NCBI GenBank assembly: GCA_964433345.1
Contig: CAYSQJ010000001.1
Location: 62,001-126,000 of the forward strand
DNA: 64,000 nt
Direction: 5' to 3'
From: Ga0077527 sp964433345
GTDB taxonomy: Bacteria; Pseudomonadota; Gammaproteobacteria; Burkholderiales; SG8-41
Of the stretch, positions 25,511-33,566 are shown piece after piece; position 1 is the first letter of the stretch; every line of letters begins with the position of its first letter. Under the pieces are notes generated by a model. It ran no database searches. It saw only the letters and a list, made by a program, of their open reading frames with translations, and was not told the origin of the DNA. The translations under genes were made by a program, and so were the position numbers.

Positions 25511-27184
25511 TCAGTCAGTCACCGCGCCCTTGCTGGCGGTGGAGACCAGCCGCGCGAACTTGGCCAGCGCGCCGCGGGTGTAACGCGGCTTCGGCTGTTT
25601 CCATTTCTTTTTGCGCGCGGCGAGTTCCCTCGCGGGGACGTTCAACTGGATCAGCCGCTTGATGGCGTCGATGGTGATCGAGTCGCCTTCCTTCACCAGT
25701 GCGATCGGGCCGCCTTCAAAAGCTTCGGGCGCGACGTGACCGACGACCATGCCCCAGGTGCCGCCCGAAAAGCGGCCGTCGGTAATCAGGCCGACGGATT
25801 CACCGAGGCCCTGGCCGATCAGCGCGCCGGTAGGCGCCAGCATCTCCTGCATGCCGGGCCCGCCCTTGGGGCCTTCGTAACGGATGACGACGACATCGCC
25901 TGCCTTGATCTTCTTTGCCATGATCGCCTTCATGCAGGCGACCTCGGAATCGAACACGCGCGCGGGGCCGGTGATCTTCGGCGATTTGAGGCCGGTGATC
26001 TTGGCAACGCAGCCTTCCGGAGCAAGGTTGCCCTTGAGGATCGCGAGGTGGCCCTGTTTGTACATCGGATTCGACCAGGGGCGGATAACGTCCTGATCGG
26101 TGCGCGGGGCATCGGGCACGCTCTTCAGTTCCTGCGCCAGGGTCCTGCCGGTGATGGTCAGGCAGTCACCGTGGATCAGGCCCTGCTTCAGCAGCATTTT
26201 CAGCACCTGCGGCACGCCGCCGGCGCGGTGAAAATCGACCGCGACATAGCGGCCCGAGGGCTTGAGGTCGCAGAGCACCGGCACCTTCTTGCGCACGCGC
26301 TCGAAGTCGTCAATGGTCCATTTGACCTGCGCAGCGTGGGCGATGGCGAGGTAATGCAGCACTGCGTTGGTCGAGCCGCCGGTGGCCATGATCAGCGCCA
26401 CCGCGTTCTCGATCGACTTGCGGGTGACGATGTCACGCGGCTTGATATCGTTCCTGATCGCGTTGACCAGCACCCGCGCCGATTCAGCGGCGGAGTCGGC
26501 CTTTTCGGGATCGGGCGAGGCCATCTGCGAGGAACCGAGCACGCTCATGCCCAGCGCCTCGAAGGAGGAGGACATCGTGTTCGCGGTGTACATGCCGCCG
26601 CAGGCACCAACCGAGGGGCAGGCGTTTTTCTCGATGCCGATGAAATCCTCTTCGCTCATCTTGCCGGCGGCGTACGAGCCTACGGCCTCGAAGGCGCTGA
26701 CGATGGTCAGGTCCTGACCCTTCCAGCGACCGGGCTTGATGGTGCCGGCGTAGACGTAGATGCCGGGCACGTTCATGCGCAGCATCGCGATCATGCCGCC
26801 GGGCATGTTTTTGTCGCAGCCGCCGCAGACCAGCACGCCGTCCATGGCCTGGCCGTTGACTGCGGTTTCGATGCAGTCGGCAATGACCTCGCGCGACACC
26901 AGCGAGTATTTCATCGCTTCGGTGCCCATGCCGATGCCGTCGGTGATGGTCGGCACGCCGAAGACCTGGGGCATTGCACCGACGGACTTCAGTTCCGCGA
27001 TTGCGCGGTCGACCAGCGGCTGGATGCCTGCGTTGCAGGGATTCATCGTCGAATGACCGTTGGCGACACCGACGATGGGCTTGTCGAAATCACCGTCGCC
27101 GAAACCGACGGCGCGCAGCATCGCGCGGTTGGGCGAGCGGGCGACGCCGGCGGTGATCAGCTGGCTGCGTTTGTTGAGCGGCAT
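25511..27184 (-). CDS. ilvD: Dihydroxy-acid dehydratase
   Basis: Fe-S enzyme for the third common step of valine/isoleucine synthesis. The ATG at 27184 gives 557 residues (MPLNKRSQLITAGVARSPNR); the longer open frame reads through lgt antisense and is rejected. Conserved cysteines C50 (STMNPCNAGIQ), C123 (CGGCDKNMPGG) and C195 (PSVGACGGMYTANTM) match the [2Fe-2S] subclass. The DGRFSGGTWG motif near the C-terminus is present. Divergent from lgt, as in many betaproteobacteria. Confidence 0.96.
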   Translation of the reverse strand: MPLNKRSQLITAGVARSPNRAMLRAVGFGDGDFDKPIVGVANGHSTMNPCNAGIQPLVDRAIAELKSVGAMPQVFGVPTITDGIGMGTEAMKYSLVSREVIADCIETAVNGQAMDGVLVCGGCDKNMPGGMIAMLRMNVPGIYVYAGTIKPGRWKGQDLTIVSAFEAVGSYAAGKMSEEDFIGIEKNACPSVGACGGMYTANTMSSSFEALGMSVLGSSQMASPDPEKADSAAESARVLVNAIRNDIKPRDIVTRKSIENAVALIMATGGSTNAVLHYLAIAHAAQVKWTIDDFERVRKKVPVLCDLKPSGRYVAVDFHRAGGVPQVLKMLLKQGLIHGDCLTITGRTLAQELKSVPDAPRTDQDVIRPWSNPMYKQGHLAILKGNLAPEGCVAKITGLKSPKITGPARVFDSEVACMKAIMAKKIKAGDVVVIRYEGPKGGPGMQEMLAPTGALIGQGLGESVGLITDGRFSGGTWGMVVGHVAPEAFEGGPIALVKEGDSITIDAIKRLIQLNVPARELAARKKKWKQPKPRYTRGALAKFARLVSTASKGAVTD

Positions 27185-27243
27185 GAAGGTTCTCCGGTTG
27201 GGCTGGCGGGACCGTCGCAGGACGGGCGCCGCGTCAGGGCACG

Positions 27244-27249
27244 TATAAT
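27244..27249 (+). promoter_or_regulatory. Candidate -10 element upstream of lgt
   Basis: A consensus TATAAT stands about 38 bases upstream of the lgt start in the ilvD/lgt divergent gap. No good -35 hexamer is visible at 16-18 bases, so this is a partial call. Confidence 0.4.
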
Positions 27250-27286
27250 AGCGATGACATTTTATCGCATCGCCCTGCCCCCACCC

Positions 27287-28078
27287 ATGCTCGTGCACCC
27301 CCAGTTCGATCCGATCGCGCTTCAGCTCGGGCCCCTTGCCCTGCGCTGGTACGGTCTGATGTATCTGCTCGGCTTCGCGCTGATCTGGCTGTTCGGCCGC
27401 TACCGCATTGCCCGCAATCCCGGCAGCGGCTGGACGCAGGGCGATCTTGACGACGTGCTGTTCTACGGCATCGTCGGCACCATACTTGGCGGCCGCCTTG
27501 GGTACGTGCTGTTCTACAAGTTCGGCGACTACCTGGCCGCCCCGTGGAAGGTGTTCTACGTCTGGGAGGGCGGCATGTCCTTCCACGGCGGATTCCTCGG
27601 CGTGGTGATCGCGATGATCCTGTTCGCGCGCAGCCGCCGCCGCGACTGGTTGCAGATCACCGATTTCATCGCGCCGCTGGTGCCGCTGGGGCTGGCCGCT
27701 GGACGCATGGGCAATTTCATCAACGCCGAACTGTGGGGGCGTCCCGCCGAAGTGCCCTGGGCGATGGTGTTCCCGAACGTCGACAGCGTTGCCCGCCATC
27801 CTTCGCAACTTTACGAATTCGCGCTGGAAGGCGTGGTGCTGTTCGCGATCCTGTGGTGGTTCACCCTCAAGCCGAGGCCGCGCGGCGCGGCCTCGGCGCT
27901 GTTCCTGATCGGCTACGGCGTGTTCCGTTTCGGCGTCGAATACACCCGAGAACCCGACAGCTTTCTGGGATTCCTCGCCCTCGGCCTGACCATGGGCCAG
28001 TGGCTGTCGGCGCCGATGGTCATCGCCGGCGTCGCCCTGTTTGCCTGGTCGCTGCAGGGCGCGCGCCGCGCCGGCTGA
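27287..28078 (+). CDS. lgt: Prolipoprotein diacylglyceryl transferase
   Basis: Inner-membrane enzyme that moves diacylglycerol onto the lipobox cysteine, the first step of lipoprotein maturation. From the ATG at 27287 (MLVHPQFDPIALQLGPLALR) the product is 263 residues; an ATG at 27254 is a less typical start. Seven membrane segments and family motifs RWYGLMYLLGFA, GRLGYVLFY, WEGGMSFHGG, GRMGNFINAELWGR and HPSQLYEFALEG are present, including the invariant Arg and His. Its substrates in this window include the PA2778-type peptidase and the LivK-like receptor. Confidence 0.97.
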   Translation: MLVHPQFDPIALQLGPLALRWYGLMYLLGFALIWLFGRYRIARNPGSGWTQGDLDDVLFYGIVGTILGGRLGYVLFYKFGDYLAAPWKVFYVWEGGMSFHGGFLGVVIAMILFARSRRRDWLQITDFIAPLVPLGLAAGRMGNFINAELWGRPAEVPWAMVFPNVDSVARHPSQLYEFALEGVVLFAILWWFTLKPRPRGAASALFLIGYGVFRFGVEYTREPDSFLGFLALGLTMGQWLSAPMVIAGVALFAWSLQGARRAG

Positions 28079-28088
28079 GCATCGCGGC

Positions 28089-28856
28089 TCAGTTCAGGGT
28101 TTTCGGATCGACCCCGGATTTGGCCGGCCGCGCGGCGCGGCGGTCGAGCAGGCGCTGGAAATTGTCCAGCGACAGCAGGTGGGCGTAGATGCGCGACAGC
28201 ATGCCGTTCTGTGCCATTTGCTGCAGCCGCTCACCCGGCAGGGCCTGCAGCCTCGTCTCGGAGACGCGGTGCATGCCGGTCAGCGTGATCGGTGACTCGC
28301 CGGCCGGCATCGCCTGCGCCGAGAACGGTTCCAGCAACTGGAGATCCTTCAGCGTGCGGCACATCTCCTCGGTGCGCGCGAGGTCGGCCTCGAATTCGAA
28401 CAGCAGTTTGCTCAGGCGCTGCCACAGCGGCAGCGCCTCCCCCTTGTCGTCGTACAGCGTTTCACCTTTGGCATTCAAGGCCCGTTTCTCGACGCAGGCC
28501 ACGCGCTCGGATTGCTCCCGTCCGTCGACCATCACACGACTCATGCAGAAGGGATAGCGCCGCACATAGGCCGGCAGGTAAACCCGGGCGTCCCAGGTGT
28601 CGTCGGCAGTGACGAACAGGTTCTGCTGCGGCTCGACTCCGAGTATGGCCATCGCGACAAAGCTCGCCCCCCCGTCACCCGAGACGAAAGTGATCGGGTA
28701 GTCGTGCACGGCTGCCGCGAATTCGGTGAAGGACAGCGGCAGCGCCGTGAGCTTGCGGAACAGCACCGGCAGCCGCCGCTCACCGGGCAACAGCACCCGG
28801 TGGGTTTTGGTGAGGGGGACGATTTCCTGGTAGCCGTAGGGCGGTTTGATGTCCAT
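28089..28856 (-). CDS. SapC-family protein
   Basis: A 255-residue protein matching the SapC (Campylobacter S-layer-associated) family: PLSFTEFAAAVHDYPITF, VAMAILGVEPQQNLFV, YLPAYVRRYPFCMSR and LDNFQRLLDRRAA. The ATG at 28856 is chosen because the open frame further up runs into the tRNA-Ala gene. No signal peptide or membrane segment is seen. The biochemical role of the family is unknown outside Campylobacter; the C-terminus (LSRIYAHLLSLDNFQRLL) is typical of proteobacterial members. Confidence 0.87.
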   Translation of the reverse strand: MDIKPPYGYQEIVPLTKTHRVLLPGERRLPVLFRKLTALPLSFTEFAAAVHDYPITFVSGDGGASFVAMAILGVEPQQNLFVTADDTWDARVYLPAYVRRYPFCMSRVMVDGREQSERVACVEKRALNAKGETLYDDKGEALPLWQRLSKLLFEFEADLARTEEMCRTLKDLQLLEPFSAQAMPAGESPITLTGMHRVSETRLQALPGERLQQMAQNGMLSRIYAHLLSLDNFQRLLDRRAARPAKSGVDPKTLN

Positions 28857-28920
28857 TGCGGGCGCGTCGGTGGGGGGGTGCGGCTGATTATATCCGGCGG
28901 CCCCGCGCGCCAAAGCCCAT

Positions 28921-28949
28921 TTGCCGCCCGTCCGGCAAGCGGGTAAAAT
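28921..28949 (+). promoter_or_regulatory. Predicted sigma-70 promoter of tRNA-Ala
   Basis: TTGCCG at 28921-28926 and TAAAAT at 28944-28949 with an ideal 17-base spacer lie just upstream of the tRNA. The CGCCCC discriminator after the -10 is typical of stringently controlled stable-RNA promoters. Confidence 0.72.
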
Positions 28950-28963
28950 CCGCCCCTCTTTTC

Positions 28964-29039
<76 letters not shown>

Positions 29040-29076
29040 AAACAAAAAAGTCACCTGAGGGTGGCTTTTTTGTTTT
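29040..29076 (+). terminator. Rho-independent terminator after tRNA-Ala
   Basis: A stem of 14 bp, one pair being a wobble, with loop TGAG (29056-29059) has an A-rich left arm and ends in T6-G-T4, immediately after the CCA end. Confidence 0.88.
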
Positions 29077-29183
29077 GGTGGATTGAGAAACGGGGGCCGG
29101 GGGGGAAGGCTGCAAGTTCCGACCAGCGCCGTCCGCTGAACCGCGCGCAGGGAGCCGGCACGTGTAAAAGAGTGCCGGCTTTT

Positions 29184-29741
29184 TCATGGCTGATTGTTGC
29201 TGCGCGGCGGCGCCCGCCCGCCCCGTCGCCGCCAGCGGCGCCCGGTCCACCAGCGCCATAACCAGTCGATGACAAAGTAGGTCAGCACACCGATGGAAAA
29301 GGCCATCACCGCCAGTCCGGTGAGCAGCGGCTTGCCCAGCGCCGTTATGCGTTCGAGCAGGGGCTTGTCCGCGGCGCTGCTCTTGGCCAGCGTCGGGTCT
29401 TCGGGCGGCAACGAGGTGTCACCGGTGATCCAGCTGCCGAGCTTGTAGGCGGCGAAGTACACCGGACCGAAGGTGACCGGGTTGGTGACCAGCGTACTTG
29501 CAGCCGCCACCGGGAGGTTGGCGCGAAGGATGATCGCTGCCGCCGCAGTCAGCGGGATCTGTGCCAGCGGAATCAGCAGCCCGAAAAAAATGCCCAGCGC
29601 GACTCCGAGCGCGACTCCGCGGCGCGACCATTGCCACAGGCGCGGATCTCCCAGCCAGGGCGCCATCCAGCGCAGCCAGCGATTAGCTTCCAGTTTCTCG
29701 CGCGTGGGCAGCAGCCTGCGCAGGCGCTTGTTGCGGGTCAT
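29184..29741 (-). CDS. DUF2062-family membrane protein
   Basis: A 185-residue protein starting at the ATG at 29741 (MTRNKRLRRLLPTREKLEAN). It has a basic cytosolic start, then DUF2062 features: WLGDPRLWQWSRRGVALGVA, GIFFGLLIPLAQIPLTAAAA, RANLPVAAASTLVTNPVTFG and PVYFAAYKLG, with about three membrane helices and an Arg-rich C-terminus. The family function is undefined. It starts 19 bases after the sodium-channel gene on the same strand, so the two probably share a transcript. Confidence 0.88.
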   Translation of the reverse strand: MTRNKRLRRLLPTREKLEANRWLRWMAPWLGDPRLWQWSRRGVALGVALGIFFGLLIPLAQIPLTAAAAIILRANLPVAAASTLVTNPVTFGPVYFAAYKLGSWITGDTSLPPEDPTLAKSSAADKPLLERITALGKPLLTGLAVMAFSIGVLTYFVIDWLWRWWTGRRWRRRGGRAPPRSNNQP

Positions 29742-29760
29742 CGGCGGAATCCGGCGCGGC

Positions 29761-30594
29761 CTAGCGGCCGGCCTGCCGCTCCAGCAGGCGGCGCAGCTCC
29801 TGCAGTTCGTTGCGCATCGCGCGGACCTCCTCCCGCAACTGCGCCTCCGGCGACGGTGCATCGCCGGTCTCCTTGTCGCGGATCTCGATTTCGTGCTCGG
29901 CCTGGATCGCATTGACGATCACCGCGATGAACAGGTTGAGCATGGTGAAGGTCGAGATCAGGATGAACAGCACGAAAAACATCCAGGCCTGCGGAAACAC
30001 TTCCATCACCGGGCGCACGATGCCCATCGACCAGCTCTCCAGCGTCATCACCTGGAACAGCGTGTAGGCGCTGCTGCCAAGGGTGCCGAACCATTCCGGG
30101 AAGTGGCCGCCGAAGAGCTTGGTGGCGATCACCGCGGCGACGTAGAAAATGATGGATATGATGCCGAACACCGAAGCCAGCCCGGGAATCGCTGCGAGCA
30201 GGCCGCCGACCACGCGGCGCATGTTGGGCACCATCGTCAGCAGGCGTAGCACCCGCAGCACGCGCAGTGCGCGCAGCACCGCGAAGGGTCCGCTCGCAGG
30301 CAGCAGGGCGATCGCGACGACGATGAAGTCGAACACACTCCAGGGATCGCGGAAAAAGCGCCAGCCGTGGGCGAGAATGCGTATCACCAGCTCGATGACG
30401 AACACCGCGAGGATGGCCTGGTCGAGCCGCAGCAGCAGCCCGCCCCAGTTCGCCATGACTGTCGGGCTGGTTTCGAGGCCGAGGATCGCCGCGTTGACGA
30501 GGATGAGCGCGATGATCAGGGTTTGCACGCGGGGTGCTTCGACGGTCGCGGCGAGTCGGGCGCGCCAGCCGGGAGCGTTTTCGGAAAGGATCAT
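29761..30594 (-). CDS. Bacterial voltage-gated sodium channel (NaChBac/NavAb type)
   Basis: A single-domain six-helix cation channel that would form homotetramers. From the ATG at 30594 the product is 277 residues, close to NaChBac (274). S4 (about 107-125) has four arginines at every third position (R108, R111, R114, R117). The pore has the filter TLESWSM (184-190) with Glu186, the NavAb selectivity sequence, followed by the S6 helix (about 203-230). The C-terminal heptad region (about 249-274, EAQLREEVRAMRNELQELRR) fits the known four-helix coiled coil. Adjacent to the DUF2062 gene. Confidence 0.93.
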   Translation of the reverse strand: MILSENAPGWRARLAATVEAPRVQTLIIALILVNAAILGLETSPTVMANWGGLLLRLDQAILAVFVIELVIRILAHGWRFFRDPWSVFDFIVVAIALLPASGPFAVLRALRVLRVLRLLTMVPNMRRVVGGLLAAIPGLASVFGIISIIFYVAAVIATKLFGGHFPEWFGTLGSSAYTLFQVMTLESWSMGIVRPVMEVFPQAWMFFVLFILISTFTMLNLFIAVIVNAIQAEHEIEIRDKETGDAPSPEAQLREEVRAMRNELQELRRLLERQAGR

Positions 30595-30753
30595 GATGGG
30601 TGCGGTGTCGGGGAAAAACGGGGTTGGGTGAAACGGGAATCGTGCGCTGGCGCAGTCCTTTGACCGGAGATTCCGCATGCTGTTGCGAACCGTGGCCGCC
30701 GCGGCCGTGTTTCGGTAAGCTGCGGGTGCAGGATTGTGAACCTAAAATACCGA

Positions 30754-30784
30754 ACAAAAACAGAATTTTATAAAAAATTCATTG
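30754..30784 (-). repeat. A+T-rich patch upstream of acyl-CoA dehydrogenase gene
   Basis: About 31 bases with almost no G/C (AACAAAAACAGAATTTTATA and following) stand out from the surrounding G+C-rich DNA just before the ribosome-binding site. It aligns with gaps to the A+T-rich patch inside recG (AAAAACAAGAACTTATAAAT). Confidence 0.4.
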
Positions 30785-30804
30785 TTCCGGAGCGGAGATT
30801 CAGG

Positions 30805-31947
30805 ATGGCCGATCAAGACATGGAACATGCCGCGCTATTGGCGCAAAGCGTTGGCGATTACGTGCAGCATGGCGCCGACTTGCCGCGGGTGCGCGCCCTG
30901 GCGCAGACCCGTGCCGAGTTCGATGCCGCACAGTGGCGGCAGCTGGCCGAGCTGGGCTGGCTGGGGGTGCTGGTGCCCGAGTCCTGCGGCGGCCTGGGTC
31001 TCGGCCTTGCCGAGGCAGCGATCGTTGCCGAAGGTCTCGGCCGGGCGCTGACGCCGGAGCCGTACACCGCGGTTGCGGTGCTCGCGGCACGCACGCTTGA
31101 GGGTGCCGCCGCGACACCTTTGCGCGAGGAGCTGCTGGCCGGCCTGGCTGAAGGCACGCGCGTGCCGGTGGTCGCCTGGCAGGAGCAGCCCGATGATTTC
31201 GGCGGGCGGGAGATCGCCACCGCTGCGGTGCCCTTCGAAGGGGGATTCCGGGTCAGCGGCGAAAAACGTTTCGTGATCGGCGCGGCTGCAGCCGACGGCT
31301 ATGTCGTCAGCGCTCTGGCCGCCGGCGAGCTGCAGCTGCTGTGGATTCCGCGTGATGCCGCCGGCTGCAGCAGCGCCGCGCAGCCGCTGGCTGACGGCCG
31401 CAGCTATGGCAGCGTCAGCCTGCGCGACGTGGTCGTGCCACGCGAGCAGGTGCTCGCATCCGGGAACGCCGCGCGCGCAGCGCTCGACCGTGCCATCGAC
31501 CATGCCGCCGCGGTGGGTTCCGCCGAGCTGGTGGGCATCATGAAACGCGCCCACGAGATGAGCCTCGATTACATGAAAACGCGGGTGCAGTTCGGCAAGC
31601 CCATCGGCAGTTTCCAGGTCCTGCAGCATCGTGCAGTCGACCTGCACATCCAGCAGGAGCTGGCGGACGCAGTGCTGCGCGAGACGGTGGCCGAGCTTGA
31701 CGCCGGTCCCGATGCGGCGATACGGGCCCGTGCGGCGAGCCGCGCCAAGTCGCGCTGTGCCGAGGCCGCGCTGGCGATTACCCGCGCGGCAATACAGTTC
31801 CACGGCGCGATCGGATTCACCGAGGATTGTGATGTCGGGCTCTACGCCAAGCGCGCAATGACGGTATCGGCCTGGCTGGGCAACGGCCGCGCTCATCGCG
31901 CGCGCTATGCGGCATTGGGGGCGGACAGCAGCGGGAGGCAGGCATGA
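30805..31947 (+). CDS. Acyl-CoA dehydrogenase family protein (first of a pair)
   Basis: FAD-dependent acyl-CoA dehydrogenase-like subunit, 380 residues from the ATG at 30805 (MADQDMEHAALLAQ) after a GGAG site; an ATG 15 bases later is also possible. The N-terminal helical domain has LGWLGVLVPESCGGLGLGLA. The C-terminal domain has HEMSLDYMKTRVQFGKPIGS, QVLQHRAVDLHI and IQFHGAIGFTEDCDVGLY. The middle domain is shortened and lacks a clear WCQGYSEPxAGSD-type motif, as in the non-catalytic-looking halves of heteromeric dehydrogenases. It overlaps the next gene by four bases. Confidence 0.88.
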   Translation: MADQDMEHAALLAQSVGDYVQHGADLPRVRALAQTRAEFDAAQWRQLAELGWLGVLVPESCGGLGLGLAEAAIVAEGLGRALTPEPYTAVAVLAARTLEGAAATPLREELLAGLAEGTRVPVVAWQEQPDDFGGREIATAAVPFEGGFRVSGEKRFVIGAAAADGYVVSALAAGELQLLWIPRDAAGCSSAAQPLADGRSYGSVSLRDVVVPREQVLASGNAARAALDRAIDHAAAVGSAELVGIMKRAHEMSLDYMKTRVQFGKPIGSFQVLQHRAVDLHIQQELADAVLRETVAELDAGPDAAIRARAASRAKSRCAEAALAITRAAIQFHGAIGFTEDCDVGLYAKRAMTVSAWLGNGRAHRARYAALGADSSGRQA

Positions 31948-33095
31948 CTGACTGGAATGCAATGAGCGACGAGGATTTCCGCAAGGAAGTCCGCGCATTT
32001 TTCGAGAACGAGTTCCCCGAGGAATACAAGTTCCTGCCGCGGCGCATGCGTTGGCACGAGTGCCGGGACTGGTACCTGAAGCTGTCGAAGAAAGGCTGGA
32101 TCGCGCCCAACTGGCCGCGCGAACACGGCGGCATGGGCCTTGCGCCGACCAAGCTGCTGATCTATTACGAGGAAACCGAACGCGCCGGTGTAGGCCGCAT
32201 GCCCGACCAGGGCTTGACCATGGTCGGCCCGACGCTGATCCGTTTCGGCAATGACGCCCAGCGTGCTTACTTCCTGCCGAGAATCATCGCCGGCGAGGCG
32301 ATCTGGTGCCAGGGTTATTCCGAGCCCAATGCCGGATCCGATCTGGCCAGCCTGCGCACCGAGGCGGTGCCCGAAGGCAACGACTACGTCATCAACGGCA
32401 GCAAGATCTGGACCTCGATGGCGCATGATGCGACGCACATCTATGTGCTGGCGCGCACCGACAAGGCGGCGAAGAAAAAGCAGGAAGGCATCAGTTTTTT
32501 CCTGGTCGACATGAAGACGCCGGGCATCACGCTGCGCACCATACGCAACATCGCCGGCCACGAGGAGTTCTGCCAGGTGTTCTTCGACAATGTGCGCACG
32601 CCGAAGGAAAACCTGGTCGGCGAGCTGCACAAGGGCTGGACCATTGCCAAGGGCCTGCTCGGCTTCGAGCGCCTGAACATCGGCAGTCCGCGGCGGCCGC
32701 TGCAGGCGATGGAAAAGCTCGAAATGCTGGCGCAGGCGCGCGGCCTGATGTCCGATCCGGCTTTCGTCGAGCGCCTGACCCAGCTGCAGCTCGACCTCGC
32801 CGACCTCGGTTCGCTGTACCGCCGCTTCGTCGACAAGGTGCGCCGCGGTGAAGCGCTGGGTCCCGACGTGTCGATGCTCAAGGTGTGGTCGATGGACACC
32901 TACCAGCGCCTGTCCGAGCTGTTGCTCGAGGCCGCCGGCGAGTACGGTGCGGTCGAGGGCGAGGTGGCCATCGGCGACAGCGAAATCGACGTGCTGTCGC
33001 CCTTCTACAACTCGCGCCCCGGCACGATCTATGGCGGCTCCAACGAGATACAGCGCAACATCCTCGCCAAATATGTGCTGAACCTGCCGTCCTGA
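31944..33095 (+). CDS. Acyl-CoA dehydrogenase (second of a pair)
   Basis: A 383-residue acyl-CoA dehydrogenase with full FAD/substrate motifs: WIAPNWPREHGGMGLAPTK, IWCQGYSEPNAGSDLASLRT, NGSKIWTSMAHDATH, GWTIAKGLLGFERLN and GTIYGGSNEIQRNILAKYVL. ATGA overlap with the preceding dehydrogenase gene suggests a coupled, possibly heteromeric enzyme like the alpha2beta2 dehydrogenases of steroid side-chain degradation. The natural acyl-CoA is not evident. Confidence 0.9.
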   Translation: MTDWNAMSDEDFRKEVRAFFENEFPEEYKFLPRRMRWHECRDWYLKLSKKGWIAPNWPREHGGMGLAPTKLLIYYEETERAGVGRMPDQGLTMVGPTLIRFGNDAQRAYFLPRIIAGEAIWCQGYSEPNAGSDLASLRTEAVPEGNDYVINGSKIWTSMAHDATHIYVLARTDKAAKKKQEGISFFLVDMKTPGITLRTIRNIAGHEEFCQVFFDNVRTPKENLVGELHKGWTIAKGLLGFERLNIGSPRRPLQAMEKLEMLAQARGLMSDPAFVERLTQLQLDLADLGSLYRRFVDKVRRGEALGPDVSMLKVWSMDTYQRLSELLLEAAGEYGAVEGEVAIGDSEIDVLSPFYNSRPGTIYGGSNEIQRNILAKYVLNLPS

Positions 33096-33117
33096 ACGGA
33101 CGGTCTGCATTGATATC

Positions 33118-33153
33118 CGCGGAAATGCGCATCAAGATAGCGGCATTTCCGCG
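33118..33153. repeat. 11-bp perfect inverted repeat upstream of ridA
   Basis: CGCGGAAATGC and GCATTTCCGCG with a 14-base spacer lie in the short gap between the dehydrogenase stop and ridA. There is no T-tract, so an operator or mRNA stem is more likely than a terminator. Confidence 0.6.
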
Positions 33154-33173
33154 ATGACAATGCTGGAGCACAG

Positions 33174-33554
33174 ATGACAAGACAGCCGGTACACACCGAT
33201 GCCGCGCCGCAGGCGATCGGCACCTATTCCCAGGCCGTGCGCTGCGGCGATACGGTCTATCTTTCAGGGCAGATCGGCCTCGATCCGGCGACGATGCAGA
33301 TGGTCGATGGCATCGATGCGCAGATCCGCCGCGTGTTCGACAACCTGAAGGCCGTGGCCGCGGCGGCCGGGGGCAGCCTCGATGACTGCGTCAAGGTCAA
33401 TGTCTACCTCACCGACCTCGGCCATTTCGCAAAGGTCAATGAAATCATGGCGACGTACTTCCGCGAGCCCTATCCGGCGCGCGCCGCGATCGGCGTCGCC
33501 AGCCTGCCGCGCAATGCGCTGGTCGAAGTCGATGCCGTGATGCATCTCGGCTGA
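33174..33554 (+). CDS. ridA: RidA-family enamine/imine deaminase
   Basis: A 126-residue YjgF/YER057c/UK114 protein that hydrolyses reactive enamine/imine intermediates such as 2-aminoacrylate. Motifs include IGTYSQAVRCGDTVYLSGQIG and the catalytic arginine in YPARAAIGVASLPRNALVEVD. It lies 12 bases before recG and may be co-transcribed with it. Confidence 0.93.
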   Translation: MTRQPVHTDAAPQAIGTYSQAVRCGDTVYLSGQIGLDPATMQMVDGIDAQIRRVFDNLKAVAAAAGGSLDDCVKVNVYLTDLGHFAKVNEIMATYFREPYPARAAIGVASLPRNALVEVDAVMHLG

Positions 33555-33566
33555 GGATGCGCCGGC

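Noticed and set aside
25466..27250. Long plus-strand extension upstream of lgt
   Set aside because: It is the antisense of ilvD; the Lgt family start aligns with the ATG at 27287.
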